From: Theropithecus gelada | Lineage: Eukaryota; Chordata; Mammalia; Primates; Cercopithecidae | DNA: 64,000 nucleotides | Direction of reading: 5' to 3' | Assembly: GCF_003255815.1 (NCBI RefSeq) | Contig: NC_037670.1 | Coordinates: 54,488,521-54,552,520, forward strand | In this document: positions 23,041 to 34,280 of the stretch, piece by piece | Position numbering within the stretch: the first letter of the stretch is position 1 | Layout: each line of letters begins with the position of its first letter | The notes under the pieces: generated by a model | The model's input: only the letters and a program-made list of their open reading frames with translations | What the model was told of the DNA's origin: nothing | Database searches by the model: none | Made by a program: the position numbers and the translations under genes

Positions 23041-24164
23041 GCATTTTATTTTGACCACTGAAGACAAATTTTGCTAATTTTTTAATACAACAAAGAAGAA
23101 AATGTGCAGAGTCAGTGTCTAGTTATGTGATAGATCGGACAAGAGAGCACCATCTAAGTGATAGTGAAAGGATGTGTCTTTCCATAAACTGTTCCTGGAG
23201 AACACAAAGGATAGAGAATTTTATTAACGCTGTTTGCCAGGATTATCCATGTGCTTCATCTTTCCCCACGTCCTTTCTTTGTCCTATACATTTATTCCAC
23301 TTGAGTTTTCTGGGTTGTATTTTGTATAATAAATGTGTAAACATAACTACAGTGTTTTGCTGAGTTCTGTGAGTAGCTCTATAAAATTATTGAACTTGAG
23401 AGATTTATGGGAGTCCTGAATTTTTAAACAGTATCTCAAAAGCATAGATGGGCCCATAGGGTTTGTGACTGGCATCTGCAGTGAGGACAGTGTTGTGGGA
23501 TTGAGCCCTGGATCAAGGTCTGTGCTGACTCTTGAGTGGGGCCAAAATTCCAATTTTAGACAATGTGTTGATTTTGAAGAATTGCTTGGTGTTCAGCAAA
23601 CATTACAATTTTGGTGCCAGAAGAAAGACATCTCAGAAGCCTGGCCTGGAATGGAACTCTGGGTATCTGGGAATGAGAGACTCTGCTGTCCTGTACAGAG
23701 GCTGTCACACTGCCCATTGTCCTGGGATTTGAGGTCTCCTCCCACTGTGAGAGAGGACTAAAAACTTAGAGGAAAGGAAAGGAGCTCTTATAACAAACCC
23801 CCTTTTCCCACCGCTGCCCCCTCAGGATTTCCACCCACTCACAAATACACCCACTAGACATTGATGTGTCCACACCCCTCCCAGGACTAGGCACTACCCT
23901 CAGGAATTTCACTACAGCATTTTTCATCCTGGTGTTTCTTGCCAAAAACCCACAAAAGTGTCTACAAGTCTCCTGACATATTCCTATTCCCAGGCACTGA
24001 ATCTGCAGCAGCAGCCTGTTTTCTCTACCAATCTAGGGTTCTGGACTACCTGTTCATAATCGCATCTGCTTGCATGAACACACAAATAAATCAGAGGACA
24101 ATCCCACCTGGGCCACTATCTGTAGCACAAACCAGTCCTTACATGTACATTACACTATCTCCTA
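23041..24164. other. Intron 1 sequence
   Basis: The 23460-23760 part shares a short stretch with 19974-20020. No coding potential is convincing. Confidence 0.4.
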
Positions 24165-24574
24165 CCCATGAATTTTTAATTTTTGGTTCAGGGGTACACA
24201 TGCAGGTTTGTTATGTAGATGAAATTGTGTCACGGGGGGTTTGGCATGCAGATTATTTTGTCACTGAGATACTAAGCATAGCACCAAATGGGTATTCTTT
24301 GATCCTTTTTGTCCTTTCACCCTCCACCCTAAACTAGGCCTCAGTGACTGTTGTTTCTCTCTTTGTGTCCATGTATTCTTATTTAGCTCTTACTTAGAAA
24401 TGAGAACATGCATTTGGTCTTCTGTTTCTGCATTAGTTTTCTAAGGATAATGGTCTCCAACTCTTTCCATGTTTCTGCAAAGGACACAATCCTTCTTTTT
24501 TATGCCCACACAGTATTCAATATATTTATGTACCATATTTTGTTTTTATTAAATATTTTATTTTATTTTATTCA

Positions 24575-25154
24575 GTTTTGGAGACAGGGTGCTGAAGTGC
24601 AGTGATGTGATCTTGGCTCACTGCAGCCTCAATCTCCGTGGCACAAACAATTCTTCAACCTCAGCCCCCCAAGTTGCTGGGACTGCAGGTACATACCATT
24701 ATGCCTGGCTAATTTTTGTTTTTGTACTTTTTGTAAAGATGTGGTTTTGCCACATTGCCCAGGCTGGTTTCAAACTTATGACCTCAGGCAATCCACATGC
24801 CTTGGCCTGTGAAAGTGCTGTGATTGACCAGGTGCAGTGGCTCATGCCTGTAATCCAGGCACTTTGGGAGGCTGAGGCAGGCGGATCATGATGTCAGGAG
24901 ATTGAGGACACCCTGGCTAACACAATGAAACCCCATCTCTACTAAAAATACAAAAAAATAGCTGGCGTGGTGGCTGGCGCCTGTAGTCCCAGCTACTCGG
25001 GAGGCTGAGGCAGGAGAATGGCATGAACCCAGGAGGCGGAGCTTGCAGGGAGCAGAGATGGCGCCACTGCACTCCCAGCCTGAGCGACAGAGCAAGACTC
25101 CATCTCAAAAACAAAAAGAAAGTGCTGTGGTTACAGGCATGAGCCACCGTGCCA
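24575..25154 (-). mobile_element. Diverged Alu, split by a second Alu
   Basis: Its two parts are 24575-24825 and 25119-25154. The second part gives the usual terminal GGTTACAGGCATGAGCCACC. Confidence 0.9.
24826..25118 (+). mobile_element. Alu nested in an Alu
   Basis: It has inserted in the opposite direction into the older Alu. The AAAGTGCTGTG(A/G)TT target repeat lies on both sides. Confidence 0.93.
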
Positions 25155-25407
25155 TATCATATTTTCTTTATCCAGTCTACCATTGATAGGTATTCATGGT
25201 GATTTCATGTCTTTGCTATTGTGAGTAGTGCTGCAGTGAACATACTTGTGTTTGTGTCTTTATGATAGAATAATTTATATTTCTTTGGGTATAAACTCAA
25301 TCATGAGGTGGCTGGGTCAAATGGTAATTCTATGTTTAGTTCTGTAATTCCCACAATTCTTTTCACAATGGTTGAATTAAGTTACACTACTACAGACAGT
25401 GTATATA

Positions 25408-25999
25408 AGGCAGGAAATATAAAAGGAAAAACTAGTAAAGGGAAAACAAGTCCTTCCCTGACCAGTCTGACTCACTCCAAAGTCCTGCTGGAGCTATGGT
25501 AACATTATCTGCAAGGCCAGACAGGGACCCCAAAAGAATGGGCTCCAGGAGCAGGGATGAGAAAAACAAGTTCTCCTTGTCAGTTTCCCCCTTTGAAATT
25601 CTTTCCCCATACCATTATTCTTTGTTCTGCTCTTACAACTATTTTTGTAACTATTTCTGCAAGTTTGAAAAGATTTTGTAAGTTCCTGTTTTTCTTTCTG
25701 TAGCATGGCAAGGTCACAAGACATGTTGAAGTAAGATAGGGTCGTGTTGCAAAGCCTGTTGTAAAACCTGTCACAGTATGATTAACTGCTTTTGCTCTGC
25801 TTCTGTAAGACTGCTTTCCTGCCTCACAGGTTTCACACCAAAAACCTGACCTGCCCCTGTTGGTTGCATGTATAAAAGTCAAGCCCTGTCTCTGTTCAGG
25901 GCTCAGCCTTTGGATGTTCATCTGCTGGGCCGGTGACCACCTAAATAAAATCCTCCTGTTCCACCCAGTGGTCTCTCCAGCCTCCTGATTCCCACAACA
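25408..25999 (+). mobile_element. ERV3 5' LTR
   Basis: It matches the 3' LTR throughout. A TATAAAA box is at 25871-25877 and an AATAAA signal at 25944-25949. It ends CCCACAACA at 25999. Its first bases read AGGCAGG instead of TGAAGCAGG, so the terminal TG has been lost, and it has a gain of about 14 bases near 25425-25440 relative to the 3' copy. It may act as a promoter inside intron 1. Confidence 0.92.
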
Positions 26000-26002
26000 T
26001 TT

Positions 26003-26019
26003 TGACGAGCCAGCCAGGA
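26003..26019 (+). promoter_or_regulatory. Primer-binding site, tRNA-Arg type
   Basis: The 17 bases TGACGAGCCAGCCAGGA, three bases after the LTR, match the 3' end of mammalian tRNA-Arg (with CCA) at 16 of 17 positions. This is the feature that gave HERV-R its letter. The mismatch is at base 3. Confidence 0.88.
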
Positions 26020-26744
26020 GGGGAGACTACAGGTTTACTTTCTCCTTTGCCTGTGGGACTGGAGCCCCAGGCCGGGGGAGACCCGTGACCCTAGGCACCA
26101 TTGGGAGACCTTCAACCCAGAGAGGAGATCAGCTCTCCCACGACCTGGAGCCCCTCCCTGACAGTGCAATGGAACCTAAGGGGCTACAGGACGATTCCAG
26201 GACTGTACACTACAGGACTGCAGTAAGGTTTGGGTTCAAGGCAGGACCCATCCCATAAGGACGGAAGGGGAGCCTGATCACCTCCTGGGATGTATCTAGT
26301 AATCCGACTCAGGACATGAGAGGGGCTTGCAAAGTTGGAAGAAACTTACACCCCGATTGACCCAGGACGTGAGAGTGGCTCGCTAGGTCGGTTAAGAAAG
26401 GAAACTGGAAATGGGGAGGTGTGTCAATGCATGTGAAAGAGATGGTTCCACAAGGAACCAATGTGGTGAGTGACGTGTGTGGAGCTGCAGGTCTCTTAGC
26501 ATAGACTGTACGATCTGAGCGAAGTGTGGAACTGACTGGGACTAGTGGCAAACGTCCTCTGGGGCTACGGCATATGGCTTAGGGAGGTGCCCCACAATTT
26601 ATAGATTGTAGTGGTCTGTGTTCAGGACTTATACAAACCCTCCATGAAAGCTAAGTGGTGTCTGAAATACTCCTGCGAGGGACACGGTCTAATCAGTCTG
26701 AAGCAAAAGGATGAGTGAGTGTGTTATGCCATAACTGGGAGGAA

Positions 26745-28416
26745 ATGGGAGGGAAGTCGTCGAAACCCACCCCATTAGAATATATGTTAAGGAACTTTAA
26801 GAAAGATTATATGGGGGATTATGGGATCAAGTTGACCCCCCAGAGGTTGAGAACTCTCTGTGAAATAGAATGGCCCTCTTTCAATGTTGGATGGCCGGCC
26901 AAAGAAACTATAGATAGGGAAACAATTGGCCGTGTATTTAAGGTGGTGACTGGGGTCGGAGGACAGCCAAGGCATCCAGACCAATTTCCTTATATTGACT
27001 CATGGCTAAATATAGTTCAAACTCGACCTGCATGGCTGTAGCCCTGCCTGGCATCTTATTGGAAAATGCTCATAGCTTGAGCCAAGCCTAAAGTGAAAGA
27101 AAAATCAGCTTCACCGTCAGCTACAGAGACAAAGCTACAAGAAAAACCCGTTTTGCGGGAACCACCAGAGGAGATAGAAACCACTCCTCCCTATGTGCCA
27201 ATCTACTCCCCTTTACCAAGGGCAGCCCCTGAACAGCCAGTCTCAGATGGTGACACACCCCAGGCTACACCTCAAAGGGAGAAATCTGAGCGCCCGCCCC
27301 AGGAGGTCAAGAAGGAAAATCAGGATGATCAAGCAGACCACCTTCGATCTGGCCACGCCAGAGTGTTGCAGATGCTCCTCCGTGAAACATGGGGACTTAT
27401 CTATTATGAACAGGGGCAGGTCCAAGGGGGACAACTGACTTTTATTTACCAGCCTTTTTCAACCACTGATTTCCTAAACTGGAAACACCATACTCCCTCC
27501 TACATGGAGAAGCCCCAAGCCCTCACAGATCTGATGCAGTTCATTTTTCAGACACAAAATCCAACTTGGCCAGATTGCAAACAGCTCCTCCTGATGCTCT
27601 TTAACACCGAGGAATGCCAAAGGGTGAGCCAGGCAGCCCTCCGCTGGCTGGAACACAGTGCACCAGAAGGCACACTTAATGTCCAGGCATATGCTCAGGG
27701 CCAATTCCCAGAAGCCAACCCACACTGGGACCCAAATGATGCAGCCCAATTATAGTACCTACAGAGGTACTGGGAGGCACTCCTGCAAGGGCTAAAGGAA
27801 GGTGGGGAAAAGGCAGTCAACATGGGGAAAATCTTGGAAGTGCTGCAGGAGACTAATTAAAGTCCTAGTCAGTTTTATGAGAGACTCTGTAAAGCATTCC
27901 GGCTTTACACCCCGTTTGACCCTGAGGCTACTGAGAACCAGCACATGGTGAACACAGCGTTTGTAGGGTAGGCCCAGAGAGACATCAGGGGAAAGCTGCA
28001 AAAGCTAGAGAGTTGTCACGGGCATCAGTGCCGCTCAGCTTTTAGAAGTGGCCACCAAGATATACGTTAACCATAACCAGGAGACACAGAGAGCCTGATC
28101 TGAGACTTAAGAAAAAGGCCAATCTGCTAGTGGCAACCCTCACAGAAAGGGAAAGTAGTGTCGTGAGAGGGTGCAGACATGGCCGCGGATATGGAAGGGT
28201 TCAGGTCAGAGACCTGAAAGTCAGCCAAGAGTATGTAGGGATCAATGTGCGCAGTGCAAAAAGAGGGGACACTGGAAAGGTGAATGTCCAAAGGACAATG
28301 AAGAAAATGACAGAGAGTATAAAACTGGAAAACTGCAAGCCAAGGGCTATCGTGTCCCAAGGGAGTCAGATACCGACTTGACCAGGCTGGCAAGAACTGG
28401 AGAATATGAAGACTAG
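26745..28416 (+). pseudogene. ERV3 gag, broken
   Basis: gag would give the matrix, capsid and nucleocapsid of the virion. The frame opens with MGGKSSKP at 26745, an N-myristoylation signal, so I take this ATG rather than the in-frame one at 26715. In-frame stops occur at 27039-27041 (TAG), about 27078 (TGA) and 27753-27755 (TAG), with more beyond. A capsid block at 27440-27640 (QPFSTTDFLNWK, TWPDCKQLL) and the major homology region near 27860-28000 are recognisable. The nucleocapsid is in a different frame and has one CCHC knuckle with C-X2-C-X4-H-X4-C spacing (about 28246-28290). gag ends in TAG at 28414-28416, with protease continuing in the same frame, as in gammaretroviruses that read through a UAG. 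No intact product is possible. Confidence 0.9.
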
Positions 28417-28641
28417 GCCAGACTGGGCTCCTTCTCTTTAGGCCCCCAGGAGCCCGTGGTCACATTAGAAGTAGGGGGCCAGCTAATGAACTTTATGGTA
28501 GACACCAGGGCTGAACACTCGGAAGTGACCCAGCCCATAGGGCCATTATCTAAAGATCATACAACTATTGTTGGGGTTACAGGCGTCCCACAGAAGAGGC
28601 TGTTTTGTCAGCCAAGGAGGTGTGTCATCAGAGGATGAGAG
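28417..28641 (+). pseudogene. ERV3 protease, inactive remnant
   Basis: The retroviral aspartic protease follows gag in frame after the TAG. The active-site triplet reads D-T-R near 28501-28509, where the family has D-T-G, and is followed by AEHS and a VGVTG stretch. Glycine at that place is near-invariant in retropepsins, so loss of activity is likely even apart from stops. The frame closes with TGA at about 28639. Confidence 0.82.
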
Positions 28642-30760
28642 GTCCAACATAAATGCCTATATTTCCCCAATTATCCAGTGCCCCTACTAGGAAGAGACCT
28701 ACTCCAAAAGTTGCACACACAGATTACCTTTGGGTCACAAGGAGATATTTAAGCCTAACTCAAGCAAAGGCCATGGTGTTAACCCTCACCATCCCATAGG
28801 CTGAGGAATGGAGACTATACACAAAGGAAGTACAGGCACCAATGCAGCCTTGTATGCAGGAGGAAGAGAAATTATTATTTAGGCTAATTGATCAAATTCC
28901 TGGAGCTTGGGCTGAAGACCACTCACCTGGGCTGGCTGTAGATCAGGCACTGGTAGTGGTAGAATTGAAACTGGGAGCAACTCCAGTTCGGGTTTGTCAG
29001 TACCCACTTTCCCAAGAGGCTATTTGGGGTGTTTATAAGCATTTAAAGTGGCTCTATGACCATGGGACCATAATCCAATGCCAGTCACCCTGGAACACTC
29101 CACTTTTGCTGGTATGAAAACCATTGCCAGGACCAGGATCTGATGAGTATAGACTGGTGCAGGACTTACATGCTGTAAACCAAGCTACAGTGACCATACA
29201 CCCAGTAGTACCAAACCTGTATACTTTAATGGGATTTATTCCAGCAACTGCCACCTGGTTTACAGTCCTGGACTTAAAGGATGCTTCTTCTGTCTCTGCC
29301 TGGCACCAGTTAGCCCATCTATGCATTTTAATGGGATGATTCAGTCACGGGCATGGGGGGACAGCTCACCTGGACTAGATTCCCACAAGGGTTCAAGAAT
29401 TCTCCCACAATCTTTGGGGAAGCACTGGCCTCAGACCTCAAGGCATACATCCCACCAAATGACAACTGCGCCTTGTTGCAGTACATAGACGACCTTCTTT
29501 TGGCAGCCCCAACCCAAGAGGACTGTTATCTGGGAATCCAGGACCTCCTCCATCTCTTATGGAAAGCAGGGTATAGAGTATCCAAAAAGAAGGCCCAAAT
29601 TTGCCATGAAAGGTCAAATATTTAGGCTTCATAGTAAGCCAAGGGGAACGCCGGCTTGGCCATGAATGAAAGCAAGCTGTTTGTGCACGGCCAGCTCCAA
29701 CCACCTGGCACCAAATAGGGGAATTCTTAGGGGCAGCAGGGTTCTGCCATATCTGGATCCCAAATTTCTCACTTATCGCTAGGCCCTTATATGAAGCCAC
29801 AAAGGAGGGTGAAAATGAACCCCTCCTCTGAAAGACTGACCAGGAGAAGGTATTTAAACAAATCAAAGAAGCCCTAACTCAGGCTGCAGCCTTAGGACTG
29901 CCAGATACAACTAAGCCTTTCTTTCTGTATGTCTGTGAATTAAAGGGAATGGCTATAGGGGTCCTGACTCAAGTCAGAATCATGGCATCGCCCAGTGGCG
30001 TACTTATCTAAACACTTGGACTCTGTGGCGCTAGGGTGGCCTCCTTGCTGTAAAGCACTAGCTGCTACCTCCCTATTGACACAAGAAGCTGACAAACTGA
30101 CCCTGGGGCAACAACTGACCATCCGGGTACTACACTCGTTTATAACTTTAATGGATCAGACAGGGCAGCATTGGTTATCAAACCCAAGGATGACTCAATA
30201 CCAAGGGCTCCTATGCGAAAATCCCCACATAACTTTAGAAACAGTGAACACCCTTAAACCAGCTACTCTGCTCCCAGTTGAACCGGGAATCATCTTCCAT
30301 GACTGTGTGGCAACAGTGGACAAGGTATTCTCCAGTCGAGGAGACCTTACAGACCAGCACCTTAAGGACCCAGATATAGAATACTTCACAGATGGAAGCA
30401 GTTTTAAGCTGGAAGGGGTCTGCTGGACTGGGTGTGCAGTGGTGATCTTAGACTCAGTGGTGGAGGCTTAGCCCCTGCCTGCTGGAACATCAGCCCAGAA
30501 GGCAGAGCTAGTAGCCCTAACGAGGGCTCTCCAGCTGACAGAAGACAAAAAGGTCAATGTTTACATGGATTCCAAATATGCTTTTGCCACACTGCATGTT
30601 CATGGAGCTATATATAAAGAAAGAGGACTCTTAACTGCCAGGGGCAAAGAAATAAAATACAAAGAATGAATTCTACAGCTCTTAGATGCTGTATGGGTCC
30701 CAGAGGAAGTAGCAGCTATGCACGGCAGGGGACACTAGAGGGCAGGCATGTCAGAGGCAA
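28642..30760 (+). pseudogene. ERV3 reverse transcriptase and RNase H, broken
   Basis: The polymerase frame is split by stops and shifts. Open pieces lie at 28842-29117 and 29124-29339 (same frame), 29353-29625 and 29995-30471. The YIDD catalytic box of reverse transcriptase is at 29482-29493 and still has both aspartates. The RNase H piece keeps the YFTDGSS motif, with its first catalytic aspartate codon at 30391. Stops at 29118 and 29340 and at least one frameshift rule out a single product. Confidence 0.88.
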
Positions 30761-32160
30761 AAGGAAACAAAGGGAAACAAGGAGGCAAAATGGGCAGCAG
30801 TGGTTACACCTCATTTTAAAAAAGAAGCCTTAGTTATGCCCCTCCTCCCAGAGCCTCCCCTCCAGGAGGTCCCAAGTTACTCTCCAAATGAGAAGGCCAG
30901 TTTTGTCCAAGAAACTGGAAAATATACCGAAGGAGAATGGTAGAAATTCTCCGATGGGAGATTGGCCATTCCCAAAATGGTGGCCCCCAAATTCGTAAAG
31001 CAATTCCATCAAGGAGCTCATATGGGAAAAACGGCACTAGAAATGCTACTAGGATGCCATTTCTGTGTGCCGCGACTCACTGCCATCACCCAAGCTGTTT
31101 GTGAACAATATTTAACCTGTGCCCAGAGCAACCCAAGACAAGGGGCCACTCAGCCCCCCGAAATTCAGGAAATAGGAACCATGCCCTGTGAAAACCTGCT
31201 CATGGATTTTACCGAGTTGCCCCAGGGAGGGGGCTATCGGTACATGTTAATACTTGTCTACACCTTTTCAGGATGGGCCGAGGCTTTCCCCACCAGAAGC
31301 AAGAACTCATGAGAAGTGACTAAAATAGTATTAAGAAACATTATCCCCAGATTTGGACTGTCTCTGACTCTAGGGTCAGACAACAGACTGGCATTTCTAG
31401 CTGAAATAATTCAGGAACATGGCTGTTAAAAATAAAATGGAAATTACACACAGCCTACTGGCCGCAGAGCTCAGGAAAAGTAGAGTGCATGAACTGGACA
31501 CTCAAATAGCTTCTGAAGAAATATTGCCAAGAAACCCCTCTGAGATGGGATCAAGTCCTGCCCATGGTCTTCCTTTGAGTCAGGTGCACCACCACCAAAC
31601 AAGCTGGGTATTTGCCCTATGAAATACTGTTTGGCCAGCCACCCCCAATCATAAGTCAAATTAAGGGTAATCTCTGTGAACTAGGGGAATTAACTTTAAG
31701 GAGGCAAATGCAGGCTTTGGGGATAGCCATGGAAAGTGTCCATAGCTGGGTCCAGGAAAGAATGCCCATAGTGTGATAGATCCAATACACCCCTTTAAAC
31801 CCGGGGACTCTCTGGGTCAAAAAATAAAACCCAACCACTCTGGGACCCATATGGGATGGTCTCCATACTGTAATCTTGTCTATTCCCACTGTTGTTAAAG
31901 TTGCAGGAATTGTGCCTTGGATCCATCCATCCAGTCAGCTGAAACTAGCAGCCCAGGACAAGTGGACCAGCCGACAGGACCTAGACCATACAACCCAGCT
32001 GATTCTACGACAGGACCAAGGTGCCAGTGAGACAACAACAGCCCTGCTCTGGTCACTCCGGAAGCTGACCAGTCCACGCACGGCTGAAGCTTGAGGAGAC
32101 AACAGCCCTGCTCTAGTCACCCCGGAGGCTGACTAGTCTATGCACGGCCGAAGCTTGAGT
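30761..32160 (+). pseudogene. ERV3 integrase, broken
   Basis: The open piece 30962-31312 holds the N-terminal zinc-binding region: histidines at codons 31007 and 31019 (HQGAH), and a C-terminal cysteine in LTCAQSN. The other expected cysteine three residues earlier is tyrosine. The first catalytic aspartate is in LLMDFTEL (codon 31205). The second is in GSDNR at 31379, beyond a stop at 31310-31312. The block expected to hold the catalytic glutamate (near 31483) is in another frame. The C-terminal part (KVAGIVPWIHPS) is at 31900-31935. Confidence 0.85.
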
Positions 32161-32285
32161 CATCATCAGGGAAGTAAATGTGGTTAGAAATCTGAAGTCC
32201 AGTAATTTTCCTTGTAATACTAATTATTTTGCTATTAAGCTGTCACTGCTCAGCCTTCTCCCCTGGGTAAAAGCTTTTTCTGTCT

Positions 32286-34100
32286 ATGCTGGGTGTGAAC
32301 ATGCTACTCATCACTTTGTTCTTGCTACTTCCCTTATCCATGTTAAAAGGAGAACCCTGGGAGGGATGCCTCCACTGCACCCACACTACATGGTCGGGGA
32401 GCATCATGACTAAAACCCTGTTGTATCACACTTACTATGAGTGTGCTGGGACCTGCCTAGGAACTTGTATTCACAACCAGACAACCTACTCAGTCTGTGA
32501 CCCAGGAAAGGGCCAGCCTTATGTGTGTTATGACCCTAAGTCTTCACCTGGGACCTGGTTTGAAATTCATGTCGGGTCAAAGGAAGGGGATCTTCTAAAC
32601 CAAACCAAGGTCTTTCCCTCCAGCAAGGGTGTTGTATCCTTATACTTTGATGTTTGCCGGATAGCATCCATGGGCTCACTCTTTCCCGTAATCTTCAGTT
32701 CCATGGAGTACTATAGTAGCTGCCATAAAAATAGGTGTGCACCCCCTGCTTGTTCCACTGATTCCCCAGTAACAACTTGCTGGGACTGCACAACGTGGTC
32801 CAGCAGCCAGCAATCACTGGGGCCAATTATGCTTACCAAAATATCATTGGAACCAGATTGTAAAACAGGCACTTGCAATTCTGTAAATCTTACCATCTTA
32901 GAGCCAGATCAGCCCATATGGACAACAGGTTTAAAAGCACCACTAGGGGCACGAGTCAGCGGTAAAGAAATTGACCCAGGAGCCTATGTCTATCTATATG
33001 TAATAAAGAAAACTCGGACCCGCTCAACCCAACAGTTCCGAGTTTTCGAGTCATTCTATGAGCATGTTAACCAGAAATTGCCTGAGTCCCCTCCCTTGGC
33101 CAGAAATTTATTCGCCCAACTGGCTGAAAACATAGCCAGCAGCCTGCACGTCGCTTCATGTTATGTCTGTGGGGGAACGAACGTGGGAGACCAATGGCCG
33201 TGGGAAGCAAGGGAGCTAATGCCCCAAGATAATTTCACTCTAACTGCCTCTTCCCTTGAACCTGCACTGTCAAGTCAGAGCATCTGGTTCTTAAAAACCT
33301 CCATTATTGGAAAATTCTGTATTGCTCGCTGGGGAAAGGCCTTTACAGACCCAGTAGGAGAGTTAACTTGCCTAGGACAACAATATTACAATGAGACACT
33401 AGGAAAGACTTTATGGAGGGGCAAAAGCAATAATTCTGAATCACCGCACCCAAGCCCATTCTCTCGTTTCCCATCTTTAAACCATTCTTGGTACCAACTT
33501 GAAGCTCCAAATACCTGGCAGGCACCCTCTGGCCTCTACTGGATCTGTGGGCCACGGGCATATCGACAGCTGCCAGCTAAGTGGTCAGGGGCCTGTGTAC
33601 TGGGGACAATTAGGCCGTCCTTCTTCCTAATCCCCCTAAAACAGGGAGAAGTCTTAGGATACCCCATCTATGATGAAACTAAAAGGAAAAGCAGAAGAGG
33701 CATAACTCTGGGAGATTGGAAGGAAAATGAATGGCCTCCTGAAAGAATAATTCAATATTATGGCCCAGCCACCTGGGCAGAAGATGGAATGTGGGGATAC
33801 CGCACCCCAATTTACATGCTCAACCGCATTATAAGATTGCAGGCAGTACTAGAAATCATTACCAATGAAACTGCAGGGGCCTTGAATCTGCTTGCCCAGC
33901 AAGCCACAAAAATGAGAAATGCCATTTATCAAAATAGACTGGCTTTAGACTACCTCCTAGCCCAGGAAGAGGGAGTATGCGGAAAGTTCAACCTAACTAA
34001 CTGCTGCCTGGAAATTGATGACAATGGAAAGGTCATCGAAGAAATAACTGCAAAAATCCAAAAGTTAGCCCACATCCCAGTTCAGTCTTGGAAAGGATAG
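32286..34100 (+). CDS. ERV3-1: ERV3 envelope protein, open for 604 codons
   Basis: This is the envelope glycoprotein frame of HERV-R, with the same length as the human ERV3 Env that I know of (604 residues) and very close to it. An N-terminal hydrophobic run (about residues 6-20) is a signal peptide. The surface subunit carries a CWDC motif at residues 165-168. A furin-type basic site, KRKSRR, is at residues 466-471. What follows is not hydrophobic, so no fusion peptide is evident. The transmembrane subunit has the coiled-coil-like region and the cysteine motif C565...C573-C574, spaced C-X7-CC rather than the usual C-X6-CC. The TAG at 34098-34100 lies before the hydrophobic anchor, so the product would be secreted or otherwise unanchored. 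I chose the ATG at 32286 because it begins the signal peptide. It overlaps the degraded end of pol upstream. Long conservation of an open frame in a dead provirus suggests selection or chance; both remain possible. Confidence 0.93.
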   Translation: MLGVNMLLITLFLLLPLSMLKGEPWEGCLHCTHTTWSGSIMTKTLLYHTYYECAGTCLGTCIHNQTTYSVCDPGKGQPYVCYDPKSSPGTWFEIHVGSKEGDLLNQTKVFPSSKGVVSLYFDVCRIASMGSLFPVIFSSMEYYSSCHKNRCAPPACSTDSPVTTCWDCTTWSSSQQSLGPIMLTKISLEPDCKTGTCNSVNLTILEPDQPIWTTGLKAPLGARVSGKEIDPGAYVYLYVIKKTRTRSTQQFRVFESFYEHVNQKLPESPPLARNLFAQLAENIASSLHVASCYVCGGTNVGDQWPWEARELMPQDNFTLTASSLEPALSSQSIWFLKTSIIGKFCIARWGKAFTDPVGELTCLGQQYYNETLGKTLWRGKSNNSESPHPSPFSRFPSLNHSWYQLEAPNTWQAPSGLYWICGPRAYRQLPAKWSGACVLGTIRPSFFLIPLKQGEVLGYPIYDETKRKSRRGITLGDWKENEWPPERIIQYYGPATWAEDGMWGYRTPIYMLNRIIRLQAVLEIITNETAGALNLLAQQATKMRNAIYQNRLALDYLLAQEEGVCGKFNLTNCCLEIDDNGKVIEEITAKIQKLAHIPVQSWKG

Positions 34101-34280
34101 TCTCCAGATTCCCTCTTCAGAGGTTGGTTGTCATCCCTTGGAGGATTTAAAACCTTAGTATGAGTAGTTCTAGCCATATTGGGAGTCTGCCTTGCACTCC
34201 CTTGTCTCTTACCCCTCATTGTCAAAAATATCCAAACAGCCATAGAGGCTCTTGTGGACAGACAGACTACCACTTGACTA
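34101..34280 (+). pseudogene. Former ERV3 membrane-anchor region after the env stop
   Basis: Past the env TAG the same frame continues into a leucine-, valine- and isoleucine-rich stretch (ILGVCLALPCLLPLIV near 34170-34220), the expected membrane span and tail. A second in-frame stop (TGA near 34160) lies before it and a third comes after the tail. It is untranslated in the open frame as it stands. Confidence 0.78.
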
